Below the pieces are notes generated by a model. It was not told the origin of the DNA. It was given only the letters and a program-made list of their open reading frames with translations, and made no database searches. From positions 4,894,501 to 4,958,500 of the forward strand of contig WPIO01000006.1 of NCBI GenBank assembly GCA_009760855.2: DNA of 64,000 nucleotides, read 5' to 3'. The translations under genes were made by a program, and so were the position numbers. Of the stretch, positions 51,082-60,594 are shown one piece after another. This DNA is from Cristatella mucedo (taxonomy: Eukaryota; Bryozoa; Phylactolaemata; Cristatellidae). Numbering within the stretch: position 1 is the first letter of the stretch; every line of letters begins with the position of its first letter.

Positions 51082-51522
51082 CGCACGTTCTCTGTCTCTC
51101 TCTCAAGCTTTGTCTCTGTATCTCTGTCTCTGTGTCTCTATCTGTCTTTGTCCAGTGGTTAATTTGGTAGCCCCGACCAAGGCCTTGGCAATGGGCCCTG
51201 CGGCATATGTGAAGCGCCGGAATAAAGATTAAGTTCTCTCGGGGCGCAATACAAATGATGAACTATATTTTCACTTGTCGCCTTGCACAGACTAGCGTCG
51301 CTAGTAAAATGCACCTTCAAGCCTAGTAGCTTTTTCTGAGTTGCAGCCACCGCCGAGAAGCTCATCCGTGGCCTCCTACACATCGCTCCGTTTTGGATTT
51401 CTGAAGCTAAAACCAGCAAAGGAGTCTACGTTAGGATAGATGTGGACGCCGAGCTCAGCCCAGTGAGGCAGGCGATCAGCGACGCACTCAAGGAGCTGAA
51501 GAGGAGCTTGACCTGCCTGTGA
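33289..51522 (+). CDS. CDT1: CDT1 DNA replication licensing factor, intact right copy (12 exons)
   Basis: CDT1 works with ORC and CDC6 to load MCM2-7 on origins in G1; geminin and CRL4-Cdt2 restrain it. Exons: 33,289-33,381; 33,528-33,899; 33,990-34,138; 37,277-37,507; 39,114-39,336; 41,675-41,863; 42,741-42,935; 45,242-45,454; 45,545-45,751; 49,082-49,194; 49,338-49,426; 51,347-51,522. Every intron is GT-AG and phases agree at each junction, giving 2,250 nt (749 aa plus TGA). The family match rests on the N-terminal PIP box, [12 protein letters not shown] in exon 4, [11 protein letters not shown] and MTIEP in exon 5, VPDIP in exon 6, LLEK/VRLKEKQ across exons 9-10, FVIEKK in exon 11 and a terminal helix-rich exon. 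It is longer than the 546-aa human protein, mainly through alanine-rich exons 8-9. Exon 4's acceptor (after TTGAAG) is the least certain junction. Confidence 0.9.
33528..34138 (+). CDS. CDT1: CDT1 exons 2-3: disordered basic N-terminal region
   Basis: Exon 2 (33,528-33,899) encodes 124 residues rich in Ala, Ser, Arg and Lys, with several S-P dipeptides and an R-S-L that could serve as a cyclin-docking motif (inference). Exon 3 (33,990-34,138) encodes about 49 Pro/Ser/His-rich residues and ends in phase 2. CDT1 N-terminal regions are poorly conserved, so identity rests on position, open frame and phase rather than on similarity. The left copy has one base fewer in exon 2. Confidence 0.75.
34385..35784 (+). 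mobile_element. L2-like LINE fragments, intron of right CDT1
   Basis: A LINE 3' UTR piece with an attacg-type tail (34,385-34,590) is followed by a second fragment with RT palm and C-terminal sequence ([23 protein letters not shown]) and a 3' UTR ending in the L2-type hairpin near 35,735-35,784. That tail is split by the 992-bp insertion; its (ATT)n end resumes at 36,785. Confidence 0.75.
35785..36776. mobile_element. 992-bp insertion with 8-bp target duplication
   Basis: It is flanked by identical GTCAAATG at 35,777-35,784 and 36,777-36,784, cutting an L2 tail whose (ATT)n resumes directly afterwards. The left arm lacks it. It is GC-rich, contains about three 122-bp tandem units, and its right end inverted reads CAGTGGCCTGGGG, hAT-like; the left end TCGGGGTAAG is a poor match. 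On the minus strand a TATTTAA box and an AATAAA also occur, so an LTR-type origin was considered. Confidence 0.75.
36040..36410. repeat. 122-bp tandem repeat, about three units
   Basis: Unit starts at 36,085, 36,207 and 36,329 (ACTTCTCCAC...), plus a partial unit before the first. Units differ by scattered substitutions. They are internal to the 992-bp insertion and are not found elsewhere in the window. Confidence 0.85.
37277..41863 (+). CDS. CDT1: CDT1 exons 4-6: geminin-binding winged-helix region
   Basis: Exons 37,277-37,507, 39,114-39,336 and 41,675-41,863 encode the central domain. Exon 4 supplies [12 protein letters not shown] and the helix ending [11 protein letters not shown]. Exon 5 begins by completing that Arg and continues through [11 protein letters not shown], the MTIEPNFD strand and a helix ending IVKQHHE. 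Exon 6 carries [14 protein letters not shown] and VPDIP. The order and spacing match vertebrate CDT1 without gaps at the exon junctions. The left copy reads LPSKY where this copy has LPCKY. Confidence 0.88.
37980..38420 (+). mobile_element. LINE reverse-transcriptase C-terminal fragment
   Basis: Frames read [12 protein letters not shown] near 38,030 and [14 protein letters not shown] then [13 protein letters not shown] near 38,280-38,370, both hallmarks of L2/CR1-clade ORF2. The fragment lacks the catalytic core and lies in intron 4 of right CDT1. Confidence 0.72.
42741..42935 (+). CDS. CDT1: CDT1 exon 7: linker after central domain
   Basis: This 65-codon, phase 0 to 0 exon has acceptor ttcctttcag and donor AAG/gttagt. 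The first part looks helical ([14 protein letters not shown]); the rest is Gly/Ser/Thr-rich with two Cys residues. It falls where CDT1 proteins have a variable linker between the geminin-binding and C-terminal domains. Its counterpart at 12,874-13,068 on the minus strand is intact with identical boundaries. Confidence 0.75.
43912..44100 (+). other. Open frame in CDT1 intron 7, possible extra exon
   Basis: A frame of about 62 codons follows a CAG acceptor-like site (agtgcag/GTG). The reading is similar and open in the left arm (about 11,905-11,718, minus). No good phase-0 donor is visible, so joining it to exon 8 is not straightforward. It may be a retained relic or chance frame; I left it out of the gene model. 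Confidence 0.25.
45242..45751 (+). CDS. CDT1: CDT1 exons 8-9: duplicated alanine-rich exons
   Basis: Exon 8 (45,242-45,454, 71 codons) and exon 9 (45,545-45,751, 69 codons) are both phase 0 to 0. Each opens with a pattern like I-L-x-A-x-x-A-A-K-P-(E/D)-A and ends with LEK, so they look like a tandem exon duplication. The intervening 90 nt has GT-AG ends, is a multiple of three and contains no stop, so it could be retained. Exon 9 contains a GCT-repeat Ala run. Its final LLEK leads into exon 10 as in other CDT1 proteins (LLERIRAKE in human). Confidence 0.78.
45735..47165. repeat. Two ~700-bp direct repeats, right arm
   Basis: Segments 45,735-46,320 and 46,480-47,165 are direct repeats split by an L2 tail (46,330-46,412). 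The second begins with a copy of the last codons of exon 9 (gcatcactgctggagaag), giving a decoy exon end in intron 9, where the donor gtt-g is replaced by gtt-a. Confidence 0.75.
49082..51522 (+). CDS. CDT1: CDT1 exons 10-12: C-terminal MCM-binding winged helix
   Basis: Exon 10 (49,082-49,194) encodes [20 protein letters not shown] and a helix ending [10 protein letters not shown]. Exon 11 (49,338-49,426) encodes [20 protein letters not shown]. Exon 12 (51,347-51,522) encodes [12 protein letters not shown], then [10 protein letters not shown] and a final helix before TGA. Phases are 0-2, 2-1 and 1-stop. This matches the C-terminal domain of CDT1, which contacts MCM. Both copies are open here. 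Confidence 0.87.
49790..50400 (+). mobile_element. L2-like LINE 3' end
   Basis: About 60 codons (49,788-49,973) are followed by UTR sequence that recurs at 5,440-5,900 (minus), 19,640-19,930 (minus) and 35,500-35,730 (plus), then the hairpin. Here the hairpin is doubled at 50,270-50,360. It lies in intron 11 of right CDT1 and is mirrored in the left arm. Confidence 0.6.
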
Positions 51523-51750
51523 ACACGAGCTTCTATTACTATTCCCTAACCGCATCGTGAGCTTGTTCGGCAGCTGAGCTGCTGCTGCTGCTGCTGCAGC
51601 TTAGACGGCCTCTTACTTCCAGGCTTTTGCTTTTCCGATTTTTTCAAAGCCTCTTCTGCTTAGCAACGCAAGAAATTTATTTTATTTTGTAATATACTTA
51701 TACCATATTCGGCTGAGACCAAGTAGATCAATCGAGCTAGACTGCATGCG

Positions 51751-51756
51751 AATAAA
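51751..51756 (+). terminator. Polyadenylation signal of right CDT1 copy
   Basis: AATAAA lies 228 nt after the stop and is followed by a G/T-rich stretch (ctgtgtttgacctg). The same hexamer is preserved at 4,225-4,230 on the minus strand for the left copy. Use as a cleavage signal is inferred. Confidence 0.6.
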
Positions 51757-53305
51757 GCTGTGTTTGACCTGCTTTCCACTCCCCCTTCAAAGGGGATTGA
51801 CTCACTTTATGTTTTCTGCTTAACTCTCTCTTGTATGAATTACATTTACCTCCTTGTGCTTGCAGCTTGCAGAAAGCAAGCTTCAAGCACAAGGCATGGT
51901 TGCAGAAAATAAAGCTGCAGGACGTTTCATGACAATACAGCGTAAGGAAAATCTTATTCGACCAAAATCAGGTGTCATTAAATCCGAGCAGAATTTGCAT
52001 TTGAAATTTCACTCTGATATTTAAATGCTGCCCGAGTGTATAAAAACCTTGAGCATGCACAACTCAACAAGCATTACTTATAGACCTCGATCTACCAAGC
52101 TTCAGATATTAAGTATACAAGTCGCATGATGCATAGATCACTAATTTTTATTTATAAATAAGCCGCGTCTGGTTTACATCGGATTACTTATTTTTTACAA
52201 AATTAGTTTTTCTTATGATTTGGAAGTCGTCAGAAATTCTAATTTTATTGCTAGCATTTCTCTATTTGGAAAGGTAAAACTATTAACCCTTCTGCAATTT
52301 TTGATTGCCAGATTGTTTTTGCAAGTATTTTCCTGACATTCATCTGTAAGCCCATTGACTTTGAAGCCTCACTGTGGATAATTGTGTAACTAAGTAGATA
52401 AGAATGACAACATTTTAAAAAGTGGCTAGATGATTTCGATGGAAGAAAAAAACTAAAAAGAATGTTCATGGATAGCAGTATGTCACCTCCTAAGAATTGT
52501 GTTCACATAAGTGTGATGTTTTATTGTTTTGTAGACAGCATTGCATCCTAACAATAATTTTTAGATCAAGTAGCCATTTGGGACAAGAATGCGTACTATA
52601 GCAAATGGCTTCTTGAACACGGTATGGCTACGATTAATGACGATCATGTCTTTCTCAGGCGTCAAGTCACCAGCGGGCTGTCAGCTCCATGAAAGCCATC
52701 CCCAGCCTACACTGCTGCCAATCAATTTCCTCAGGTTGGCTGGTCAACCTCCTGCTGCTATCACAAATTTCTGAAGCACCTACTTACAGTGCTGACTACA
52801 TTTTCTAATGAGACTTTACACTAGGTAATCCCATCAAGTCGGAAGTTAAGTCTGCCTACTTCGGCTAAGAAGCATCGCAAACAATCACCACTCCTTCAAA
52901 GAGCTTACCTCAGCAGTGCTGGTCAATCCATTTGTAAAATCACGGATAAACTTCTGTTGCTCATTAATCGCATATCTTGATACCTCCGCAGGAAGACACT
53001 TGCAGCACTACGTGAGATTTCAATTTTTCTGCGTGCAGTCTTAATTTCGCTATCCCTTGTACATGCCAATAATAGGAAGTAGCTATTTCTCCAGAACAAC
53101 CTTTCTTCTGTGTAAGGGTACCCGAATTAGTTCAGATTCGACAGACATAACACTATTGAATAATATCTATTAAAGCGTAGCAGTAGTGCTTTAATTGAAC
53201 ATTCTAGGTTATTTTATTGCAGAGTGTGAGACTACTAATAAGCCACATTTCGTCGGCAAGACACTGAGAAGTTGGTTGCACCCAGGAGATACATTTTGCT
53301 AGGTG

Positions 53306-54051
53306 TACGGACCATGCATCCAGGAAAAGGCTAAACAGTAACCCGGGAAACGTCTGCTAAGACGATCAAAGCCTAAAATGCAAGCTTCGTATGTTTGTTG
53401 GGGATCATAATCCATTTGCACCTCATTTAAAATGCAAACACTGCAAGAGAACTCCTAAAGTCAAGGTAAATTATTGCAGCTCATAGAATGCATACATTTT
53501 TTCTGGAAACATCAGACCACTTAAGCAGCTGCTACTTCGCATGGCTGCTCTTTTCAAATTTCAAACTTGCAAGAGCATGACTGCCTTAACGTAGCCACAC
53601 TTTACTTAATCCATCGCCCCAGTATCACACTTCTGCTTAAGCTCAATCTCCACCCCGATTCAAAGGGATTAGCCATCTCCAGGAAAGAGTAGTAAGACAG
53701 ACAGTGATCAAAATATAGAAGATCGACATTCAAATTTCTTAGATGCTTCTTAGGAGAGACAGTCATACTTCTAAAACCTGTAAGATCTCTACTACCTGAA
53801 AAAGATATTGGTCCTAACAGGTTCATGCTGATTTTTGACAGAACGAGTTGAACTTGTTGGGTGAACTTGTGAAATTAGCATTATAGAAAGCTTTACCAAC
53901 TTTTTCCAGGTCTCTCCATCCAAGATTAAGCATGAAAAGTGTGTAGAAAGTCTGTGCCCACAAACTAAACGTTATGTGGCATGATAATTCCAGCTTCGAA
54001 CAGCCGATTTCCAGTCGATGTGAAACAGATTGAGGTCATTGCCTTCACTTG
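53306..54051. mobile_element. Right-arm-specific 746-bp insertion, unclassified
   Basis: The left arm (near 2,588) reads continuously where the right arm carries this stretch. One minus-strand frame of 74 codons (53,826-53,602) is present but unrecognised. No terminal repeats are clear; the flanking match is only two or three bases (tg/gtg). It could equally be a deletion from the left arm. Confidence 0.5.
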
Positions 54052-55235
54052 CCGTGCATTGCCCTCCGATGCACGTTCACTGTTGGCTTAAAGGATGCGG
54101 TTTCACAGTTATTACTGTAATATGCAAGAAAATGGGATCTTTTCGAAACAGCACTGAGTGTAAATGTAACAGACCGTCACATGTTGCCGCATTGCCTTTG
54201 GCCATTGTCTTCGATTGCGATGCAGTGTCAATGATTGAAGGTGGACAATGGGTTGACCGTACGTGTGAGAACAGCAAACTGTACGTTGGCTAGAAATTAG
54301 AGCTGTGAACAGGGAATTTCAAGTCAATTAGAAACGATTTCGGTATAAGATGGACAGTTGCCATCGATTTCTGTCTTTTGATCTGAATTGTACGTTAGTG
54401 ATCGTTTTAAAGGATGTGGCTGCACTCTTAATGCAGTGTGCTGCATTAAGTAGGAAATGGCTTTTTTCTATCTACTGTAGATTTCTTGTCTGATTGAATC
54501 CCATAGAGTTGCTCTTTTTTTTATGTAACAACTAACAACAATTGGCAATGAGCTCGGCACCATGTCACAAGTAATGCCTGACAAATGATTCACCAGGTAT
54601 ATGGAAGTGCATCTGCATTAGATATCTTAGATCAGTGTTGGAACTCGAGCGTTGAAAGCCTAAAGCTCGCTATAAAAGTGGACTCTCAAAAACTTGATAC
54701 TCAAGTATAGTTAAATAAATATTTGGCTTAGTTAGCAAGTCATTACATACTGCAGGTTCATGTTATATCGTGTCTAAAATCTGCTGAATTTGGAGCAAAA
54801 TTCTTCTTACTCAATTATTTGGAGAGGGATATTAGCTTGAGATGTACTACTCCGGCCTCCCCACACCATGCGACTTCATAATAGACAATGGGTTCTAGAG
54901 TCTGCCTCGGTTCTGCGGATTTCATGCTCAGGCTGTCGTTAGTCCAGCTGCTTCGGAATTTGCATTGCAAAGCTCTTTGGCTTACTGGTGGGTGCCACTC
55001 AATTGCTCGTGGCTCAATTAATTTCAGAAACCAAAAGCTTAATCAGATAAGTCATTTTTATAACACCCTAAGAGAACTCGATGTCCATTCAGGTGCTTCA
55101 CGTATTAACATGGTCAACATCATCAGTCGTCAAAGGTGAATAGCAACTTAACTCCTGGGCCACACGAGGGCATACGATATGCCTCATCGGCACCATCTGT
55201 GCTGCTTAGGAAAAGTGAAGCCTTTTGGTAGCATT

Positions 55236-55275
55236 TGCATGGGCCATCGCTCCTTGCTTGAGCTTACTTAGTTTT
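55236..55275 (+). other. 40-bp templated insertion copied from 49,720-49,759
   Basis: These 40 bases are identical to 49,720-49,759 in the same orientation. The left arm lacks them at the mirrored site (near 1,410) but has the source at about 5,937-5,976. They are the main part of a roughly 60-bp right-only insertion between TTTTGGTAG and GTCACCCAG. Confidence 0.85.
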
Positions 55276-55459
55276 CTTAACTTTATTAACTTAGTCACCC
55301 AGTGGCTTAAAGCCATACTTAGAGACAACAAGCCTAGAGGTTACATGTGAAGCAGTAGCTATCCCTATACGTATACATATTCACTTAAAGGCATCAATGC
55401 ATGCACGACTCGACACCAAAGAGTAGCAGCAAACGGGTGGAGCTCAAAGTGTAAAAGCT

Positions 55460-55522
55460 TAAGGTGCTGCTGCTGCTCGGCTTTGCTGCTGCTGCTGCAG
55501 CTGCTTCTGCTGCTCCTTGTGG

Positions 55523-55567
<45 letters not shown>

Positions 55568-55795
55568 ATTCGAATGTCTCAGCTTCTGTTGCCCTGCTGT
55601 TGCTGCTCTATCTGCTGCCACTCTGCTGCTGCTATTTTGCTGCTGTTGCTGCTTTGTTGTTGGTGCTTTTTCTGTTACACTGCTGCTGCTACGCTGCTGT
55701 TGCTGTTGCTGCTCTGTTAGTGTGGCTCTGTCTGCTGCTCTGTTGTTGCTGCTCTGTGGCTCTGCTGCCACGGCTCTGCTGCTTATGTAGCAGTT
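55460..55795. repeat. Imperfect (CTG)n-rich region, right arm
   Basis: Counterpart of 965-1,245 with longer pure CTG tracts, notably 55,525-55,565. The open frames are low-complexity artefacts. Confidence 0.85.
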
Positions 55796-56698
55796 TAAAC
55801 GTACATACAAAGATGGACTTTTTATTTCTACTTGTAGTGCTGCTATCCCTCGCGTTCAAAAGTGCACCTAGTCTGATATAACTTCCTGTCATTTAAACAA
55901 TTTCCAGTGCATCGCCTGCCTCGGGGCTAACAGCTCATCATAGCCACGGTGCTGCCACAATTGCTATGCCTTGGTTGGTCAATAAAATTGCCACAGCCTC
56001 CTACTCTCGTAAGCTGATCCCTCAAAGTATGTCAAACTATTAAGCAAGCTCCGAGCACTGAAGCCTAAAGGCTCACCTGCCCGAATGCATGCAAAATCGT
56101 CATGTACGGACTGCCGAAGCTTTCACCCTAGAGGAGCTGGGTCTCCGAGCCCGGGCAGCTGCAGGTGTAACCTCCGGTGCAAGATTGAATGCTAACGACG
56201 ATTGTACGGCCGACACCATCGCCTCTAAGGCCGATCAACTGCTCAGTGTTCGTAGCACTTCCAGTCTCAACTCTCTAGCTTGGCAGAAGCTGTCAGCTGT
56301 TTCGGAACATAAAATACTGCTGATGTATTCGTCTTGCTGCCTCTTATGGCGAACTTGCATGCTTGCTATTACAGAATATAATGTAATGCATCAATATGCA
56401 ACAATAAATAATATTAGCAATGCGACATGAATATCATGTATGTAAATTTTACCGTGTCTACTTCTATTACTTCACAAAGCCACCAAGATTTGTGGGTGTT
56501 GTGCAGAAGAGTTTTGTGTATGGCACTCACAGCATAAGCAGCTCAAATGCTGGCTTTTTAAATCGCCATGTTTACCGAGACGCACGCGAAAACTTTTTAC
56601 ATCACTCCGATATTATATCCGATATCCTTACATCACTCATGCGAGACTTCACGAGTTGCATATTCAAGCAATCTCAGTTCGCTAACAAGTTAATAGTG

Positions 56699-57993
56699 CT
56701 ATAACATTAAACGCGACCTAGATAGTTGACCGGGTAGCCCATAGTATGTAGCAATAACAAATCCTGCACTTGAGATATTTGGCATTTGTGTTACCCATCC
56801 TATTGCTTTTGCTTGTAGATTTATTAAAATAGTATTGCAATATCCTCTAAAGCTTACTACTCTAGCCTTTCCATCAAATAATTTGTGAATATTGCCTAAT
56901 CTAACACCATCGTTTGGATTGTGATCTTCCGTAATCCTTAGCATATTGTGACTCATGTCTAGAGTACCAGTCATCGTATCACATAGTTTAGTGACAAAGT
57001 AAGTCTTGATAAATGCAAAGATTGGAGCATCTCAAATACAAGCGGGTCATCCATAATAACTATCATGCCTTCCACGAATCACTAATTATAGCATCTCCAT
57101 TGATGGCAACTTTTGTATGCACATAATCTTTTGTCGCAGCATCACTAAGATTTACTGGATTCGAAAAAATAATCCAACGATGATTAATCATATCCCAATC
57201 TAAATCGCAGGTAGGTAGTACCTCTGATAACTTTAGGTTCATAATTTATAAACACATATATTTGTTTGACTGCACCTGCAGCATCTTCAAGATGAGCAAA
57301 ATACTGAATGTTATTTCATTCAAGTTTAACGTTCCAGGCACCAGATTTCCTCTAGTTTGAATAAGTTCCAAAATTGCTATCACCTCTCCTCTGAAAAAAT
57401 TAAAATTCCTTATATTAACTGCGTCGTAAATATGAGTAAATCCAAGTAATCACATCCAATGTCGACATATGAACGATCAATCTTTAAACTTATCATGGCT
57501 TGAACGTCTGACGTGTAACTTATGCTACCAATAACTATATTGTTAGCGTCACTCAATCTAGTCAAGCAACCTTCACCATTTAGTTTTAAATGTACAGAGA
57601 TATTGTCTGGATTCCAATTTAAATAAACTGGAATAAAAGCTGGAATCCTTCGCTGATAACCTATTCGATTACCTTTCACGACCATCACTTGTACATCGTC
57701 AGGTGTGAGCTATGAACGTGTAATATAAACCGTATTTCCATCTACCAATTTACCGGTTGGTAAACTGTAGAACGTTGGTCAATAAATTCTATGCAAAGGT
57801 GTCGTATTAATATGAGCCATTCAAGTTTTTTTATGTAAGAAATGTAAGCTAAATCAAATTCATTCGTTGGATACTTAAAGTAAGAGATGTTAGCATTGAA
57901 GCCGATTATATAAAACATGTTAAGAAGTAATGATAGTATATAAAGAATTAGTATTAGAATGTAAAGAATTAGAAAGTCTTTGTCGTCAGCCAT
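56699..57993 (-). pseudogene. Virus-like fibre protein gene, copy 1, broken
   Basis: Minus-strand blocks 57,993-57,742, 57,688-57,410, about 57,400-57,080 and 56,974-56,699 follow in order but sit in different frames with stops between them. The N-terminus is acidic, then strongly hydrophobic (about residues 7-30), suggesting a membrane anchor. Farther on, SDAATKDYV matches the D-A-A-T-K-x-Y-V repeat of phage and virus tail-fibre proteins, and a later block has TGTLDMSHN. The second copy at 61,589 shares the layout. Function as attachment fibre is inferred from the repeat motif only. Confidence 0.5.
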
Positions 57994-58099
57994 ACAGAAC
58001 GGTGGTGCTTTAGCAACTGAAGAAGGAGGTGGTTTATAACAATAGAAACAAGGTAAATACTCTTAAGTACTGCTAAATAGGGAGGATGACTTTGAGTGT

Positions 58100-59455
58100 A
58101 AATAAGATATTTCATAGGACTGATTGAGAGCTAGCTCCGGCACCCATCTATAGCGTTCAATACCATGAGTTTCGTCCATCTAATTGAGTTAAAGAAACTG
58201 CAATTAGTTCTGGAACAAATGTTAGCTTCTTCGTAGAAGCTAGGAATACGGATTACATTGTACTTTTTGACGCATTTCCATTGGTTGTAAGAAGTATAAG
58301 GCTACAGAGGGGTGCTGCAACTCACTCAGTTGCTACTTCTATTAGTGATGCTGGTTATCAAGCACCTGGCTATAACGATATTTTATTCATTAATAGTGAA
58401 TGTGCTTGGCTTTTCGACAGAATACGACAGCGAAATGGGGGTTGAAGTTAAATCACAATACTTCTAAAAATACTGAGTGATGAATGGGTGCAACTTCTAC
58501 AGATCTAGGAAAGCTATTGAATATTGGTGATTACAATAGAAGTGTGGGGTTGACATCGTTTTTGAGAAAGAGTTAGGGTAACGGGGAGGGTTATTATTAT
58601 CCTCTAGAGGTTAGTGGTGTAGGATTTTTCGTAGCCGCTGATTCTAATCCTGCTTGCACTAATTTTGCTTAAAATAATACAGGTTGGGTACAGGGAAAAC
58701 TTGCACTCCACTCAAGTTCCACCGAGTGGATTCTTCATTGAAATTCGGCTTTTGGGTAGGATCTTTGGATGCTGCACAAACATGAATAAGATCCTGTACT
58801 ATACAAACATTGAGCCCACGCTAAAAAGAGGAGCATTTGAGGAAATGAATGCGTTACACTTAGTAGCTACTCCAGCGGCAACTCCTGCAGCAAACACAAC
58901 TAGCATTGCTAGAATATCCTATCACGAGCCTCGCCTAATTTATCCTAACGCTAAGCCTAGCATTTCGACAGAAAGTTGTCCAGCAGATAAAAATCATAAA
59001 ACATATGGTAGAATTAAACTTACTTATAGGAAAAAAAGGCATGAAATATCACCAATAACTGACAGCAGTCAGCAAACGTGCAGACTTACCGTTCAATCTA
59101 AAGATGAAACAGCTAGGTGGCTCAAGGATGCATTTTTAAAAACGATTAAGTCCGGTAGTAGGCAATACTTATTCATGCTAACGACAAAAAATCGTTGCAC
59201 TGCATCTTGGAGGCGGAAGTCAGCCAAGAATTGAAAGTGCGTAAGAAAAGCATCTTTCCTCCAGCTCAAGGCCACAAGTCTTACGTAGACTTTAATCAGT
59301 TTAGGAAACAGTTCCTCAGTGTAAGCTTGAACTTAGCTAAAACTGGAATCCACCTTTTAGACTGTATAGCGTTATAGTCTTTCAGCGTAATTGACCTTAG
59401 CTTTAACGAGCAATCGCTTAGTAATACTAACATTCTACGCCTCACTATCAAGTAT
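58100..59455 (+). pseudogene. Virus-like capsid-type gene, copy 1, interrupted
   Basis: This frame is divergent from the fibre-like gene about 100 bp away. It is broken by several shifts and stops; the longest open part is 58,665-59,234, with IFGCCTNMNKILYYTNIEP. The gene is cut at 59,455 by a LINE and resumes at 60,178-60,297. The layout (an early block rich in T-D-Y and L-S-D, a mid block around G-F-x-x-D-x-D-K, and a late block near L-Y-P-F-S-V-V in copy 2) reminds me of double-jelly-roll capsid proteins of Polinton-like or adinto-like elements. That is from memory and not tested. Confidence 0.45.
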
Positions 59456-60177
59456 AAAAATTTAACTAGCTCTTTAGTTCTGTCTCGGCTTGATTATTGT
59501 AATTCCCTTTTGGCTGGGCTACCAAAGAAAGCTATAATGTCACTACAGCGGACTATGAATATGGCTGCAAGGCTGGTCTTCAAGTCTCAGCAGTTTGAGC
59601 ACGTGTCACCTTTGCTGGAAGAGCTAGGATGGTTGCCGGTTGAGCAAAGGATAGGGAGCAAAGTTCTTACGCTGACCCACAAGGCCCGCCACGGCTTAGC
59701 TCCTTCATACCTAGCTGAACTGCTACGTCAGTTTCAGCCTGTTCGCGCCCTCAGGTCCTGTGTGGACAAAAAATTAGCTGTCCCATTCCTCCGCTTAAAG
59801 ACAGTTGGCGACAGAAGATTTAGCTCTGCATGTCCTAGACTGTGAAACTCGCTTCCACAATTCTTACGCAACGACATCTACTCTCCAACTGCCGACTATG
59901 GCACATCTTTTTCAGCGGTCCTGAACTGCTACTTCTATGTTACTCACTACCTCAACTGCTCTCCTAACTCTGCTATGCTTCCCACTTTCTCTTTGTTGCG
60001 TGAGACGAAGTCTGTTGGCTACCGAATGCGTACCAAAAGCCGCTTAGGCTGCGAGTGAGCTATACAAAACTCTCCTACGTAACACCCACATGGTCTTTAT
60101 GACTTTGTGGAGTTACTGACGGAGATACATTACATTACATTACATTACATTACATTACATTACATTACACTACATAG
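59452..60177 (+). mobile_element. 5'-truncated LINE with (CATTA)n tail inside virus-like gene
   Basis: The frame from 59,510 (GLPKKA through LNMAARLVF-type and RFSSACPRL motifs) matches the C-terminal block of the LINE at 25,160-25,500. The 3' UTR matches 34,400-34,590 and ends in about nine CATTA units (60,127-60,172). The insertion splits the capsid-like gene copy: the sequence on either side is continuous in the second copy at about 62,990. No clear target duplication, as is common in this clade. Confidence 0.85.
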
Positions 60178-60594
60178 GAGTGATGCAACTGTTTGGTTTT
60201 ATAAAGTTCGCAGCATTATTATCTCTGAAAAGCAACTCAATCTAATCGTTAACGGTGATGGTGCTTCTTTCAGAGCACTCAAATTACCTGCAGTTTAAAT
60301 TCTCATCGATTTATTTAAAGTTTGCCTTACACGTACGTTGAGCGAGGTAGTGATAAGTGGTAAGAGCTTAGGAAGGTAAAAGTTGGTGGATGCAAGGTCT
60401 ATTCAATATATGGTAACGTCGCAATATTCAGAAATATAAACGTCTCAGAAAAATTGTCCAAGAAATGGTACGTAGACAAGTTGAGATTGCTTTCGTGTAC
60501 ACATTACCCACGTGCCTTCTTGAGGCGAACTGCAGTGATCTTCCTACGGTGGGCGATTCTTTATCGCCACTGCAAGCGGTGGTCGTTATTAATA

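Larger units (their letters stand above)
51757..55390. other. 3' flank of right CDT1, no gene recognised
   Basis: AT-rich sequence mirrored by about 1,330-4,220. Short frames here and in the left arm (for example 54,030-54,293) have no recognisable domain or splice context. It contains the 746-bp insertion and the templated 40 bp. Confidence 0.55.
38870..56795. repeat. Outer right arm of giant inverted repeat
   Basis: This is the reverse-complement partner of 1-16,350. Matching runs are long and collinear, for example 7,760-7,960 with 47,742-47,940 and 15,880-16,200 with 39,010-39,340. It carries exons 5-12 of the right CDT1 copy on the plus strand, its 3' flank, and at its outer end the C-terminal part of a virus-like fibre gene. 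Similarity drops sharply inside 38,870. Confidence 0.93.
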
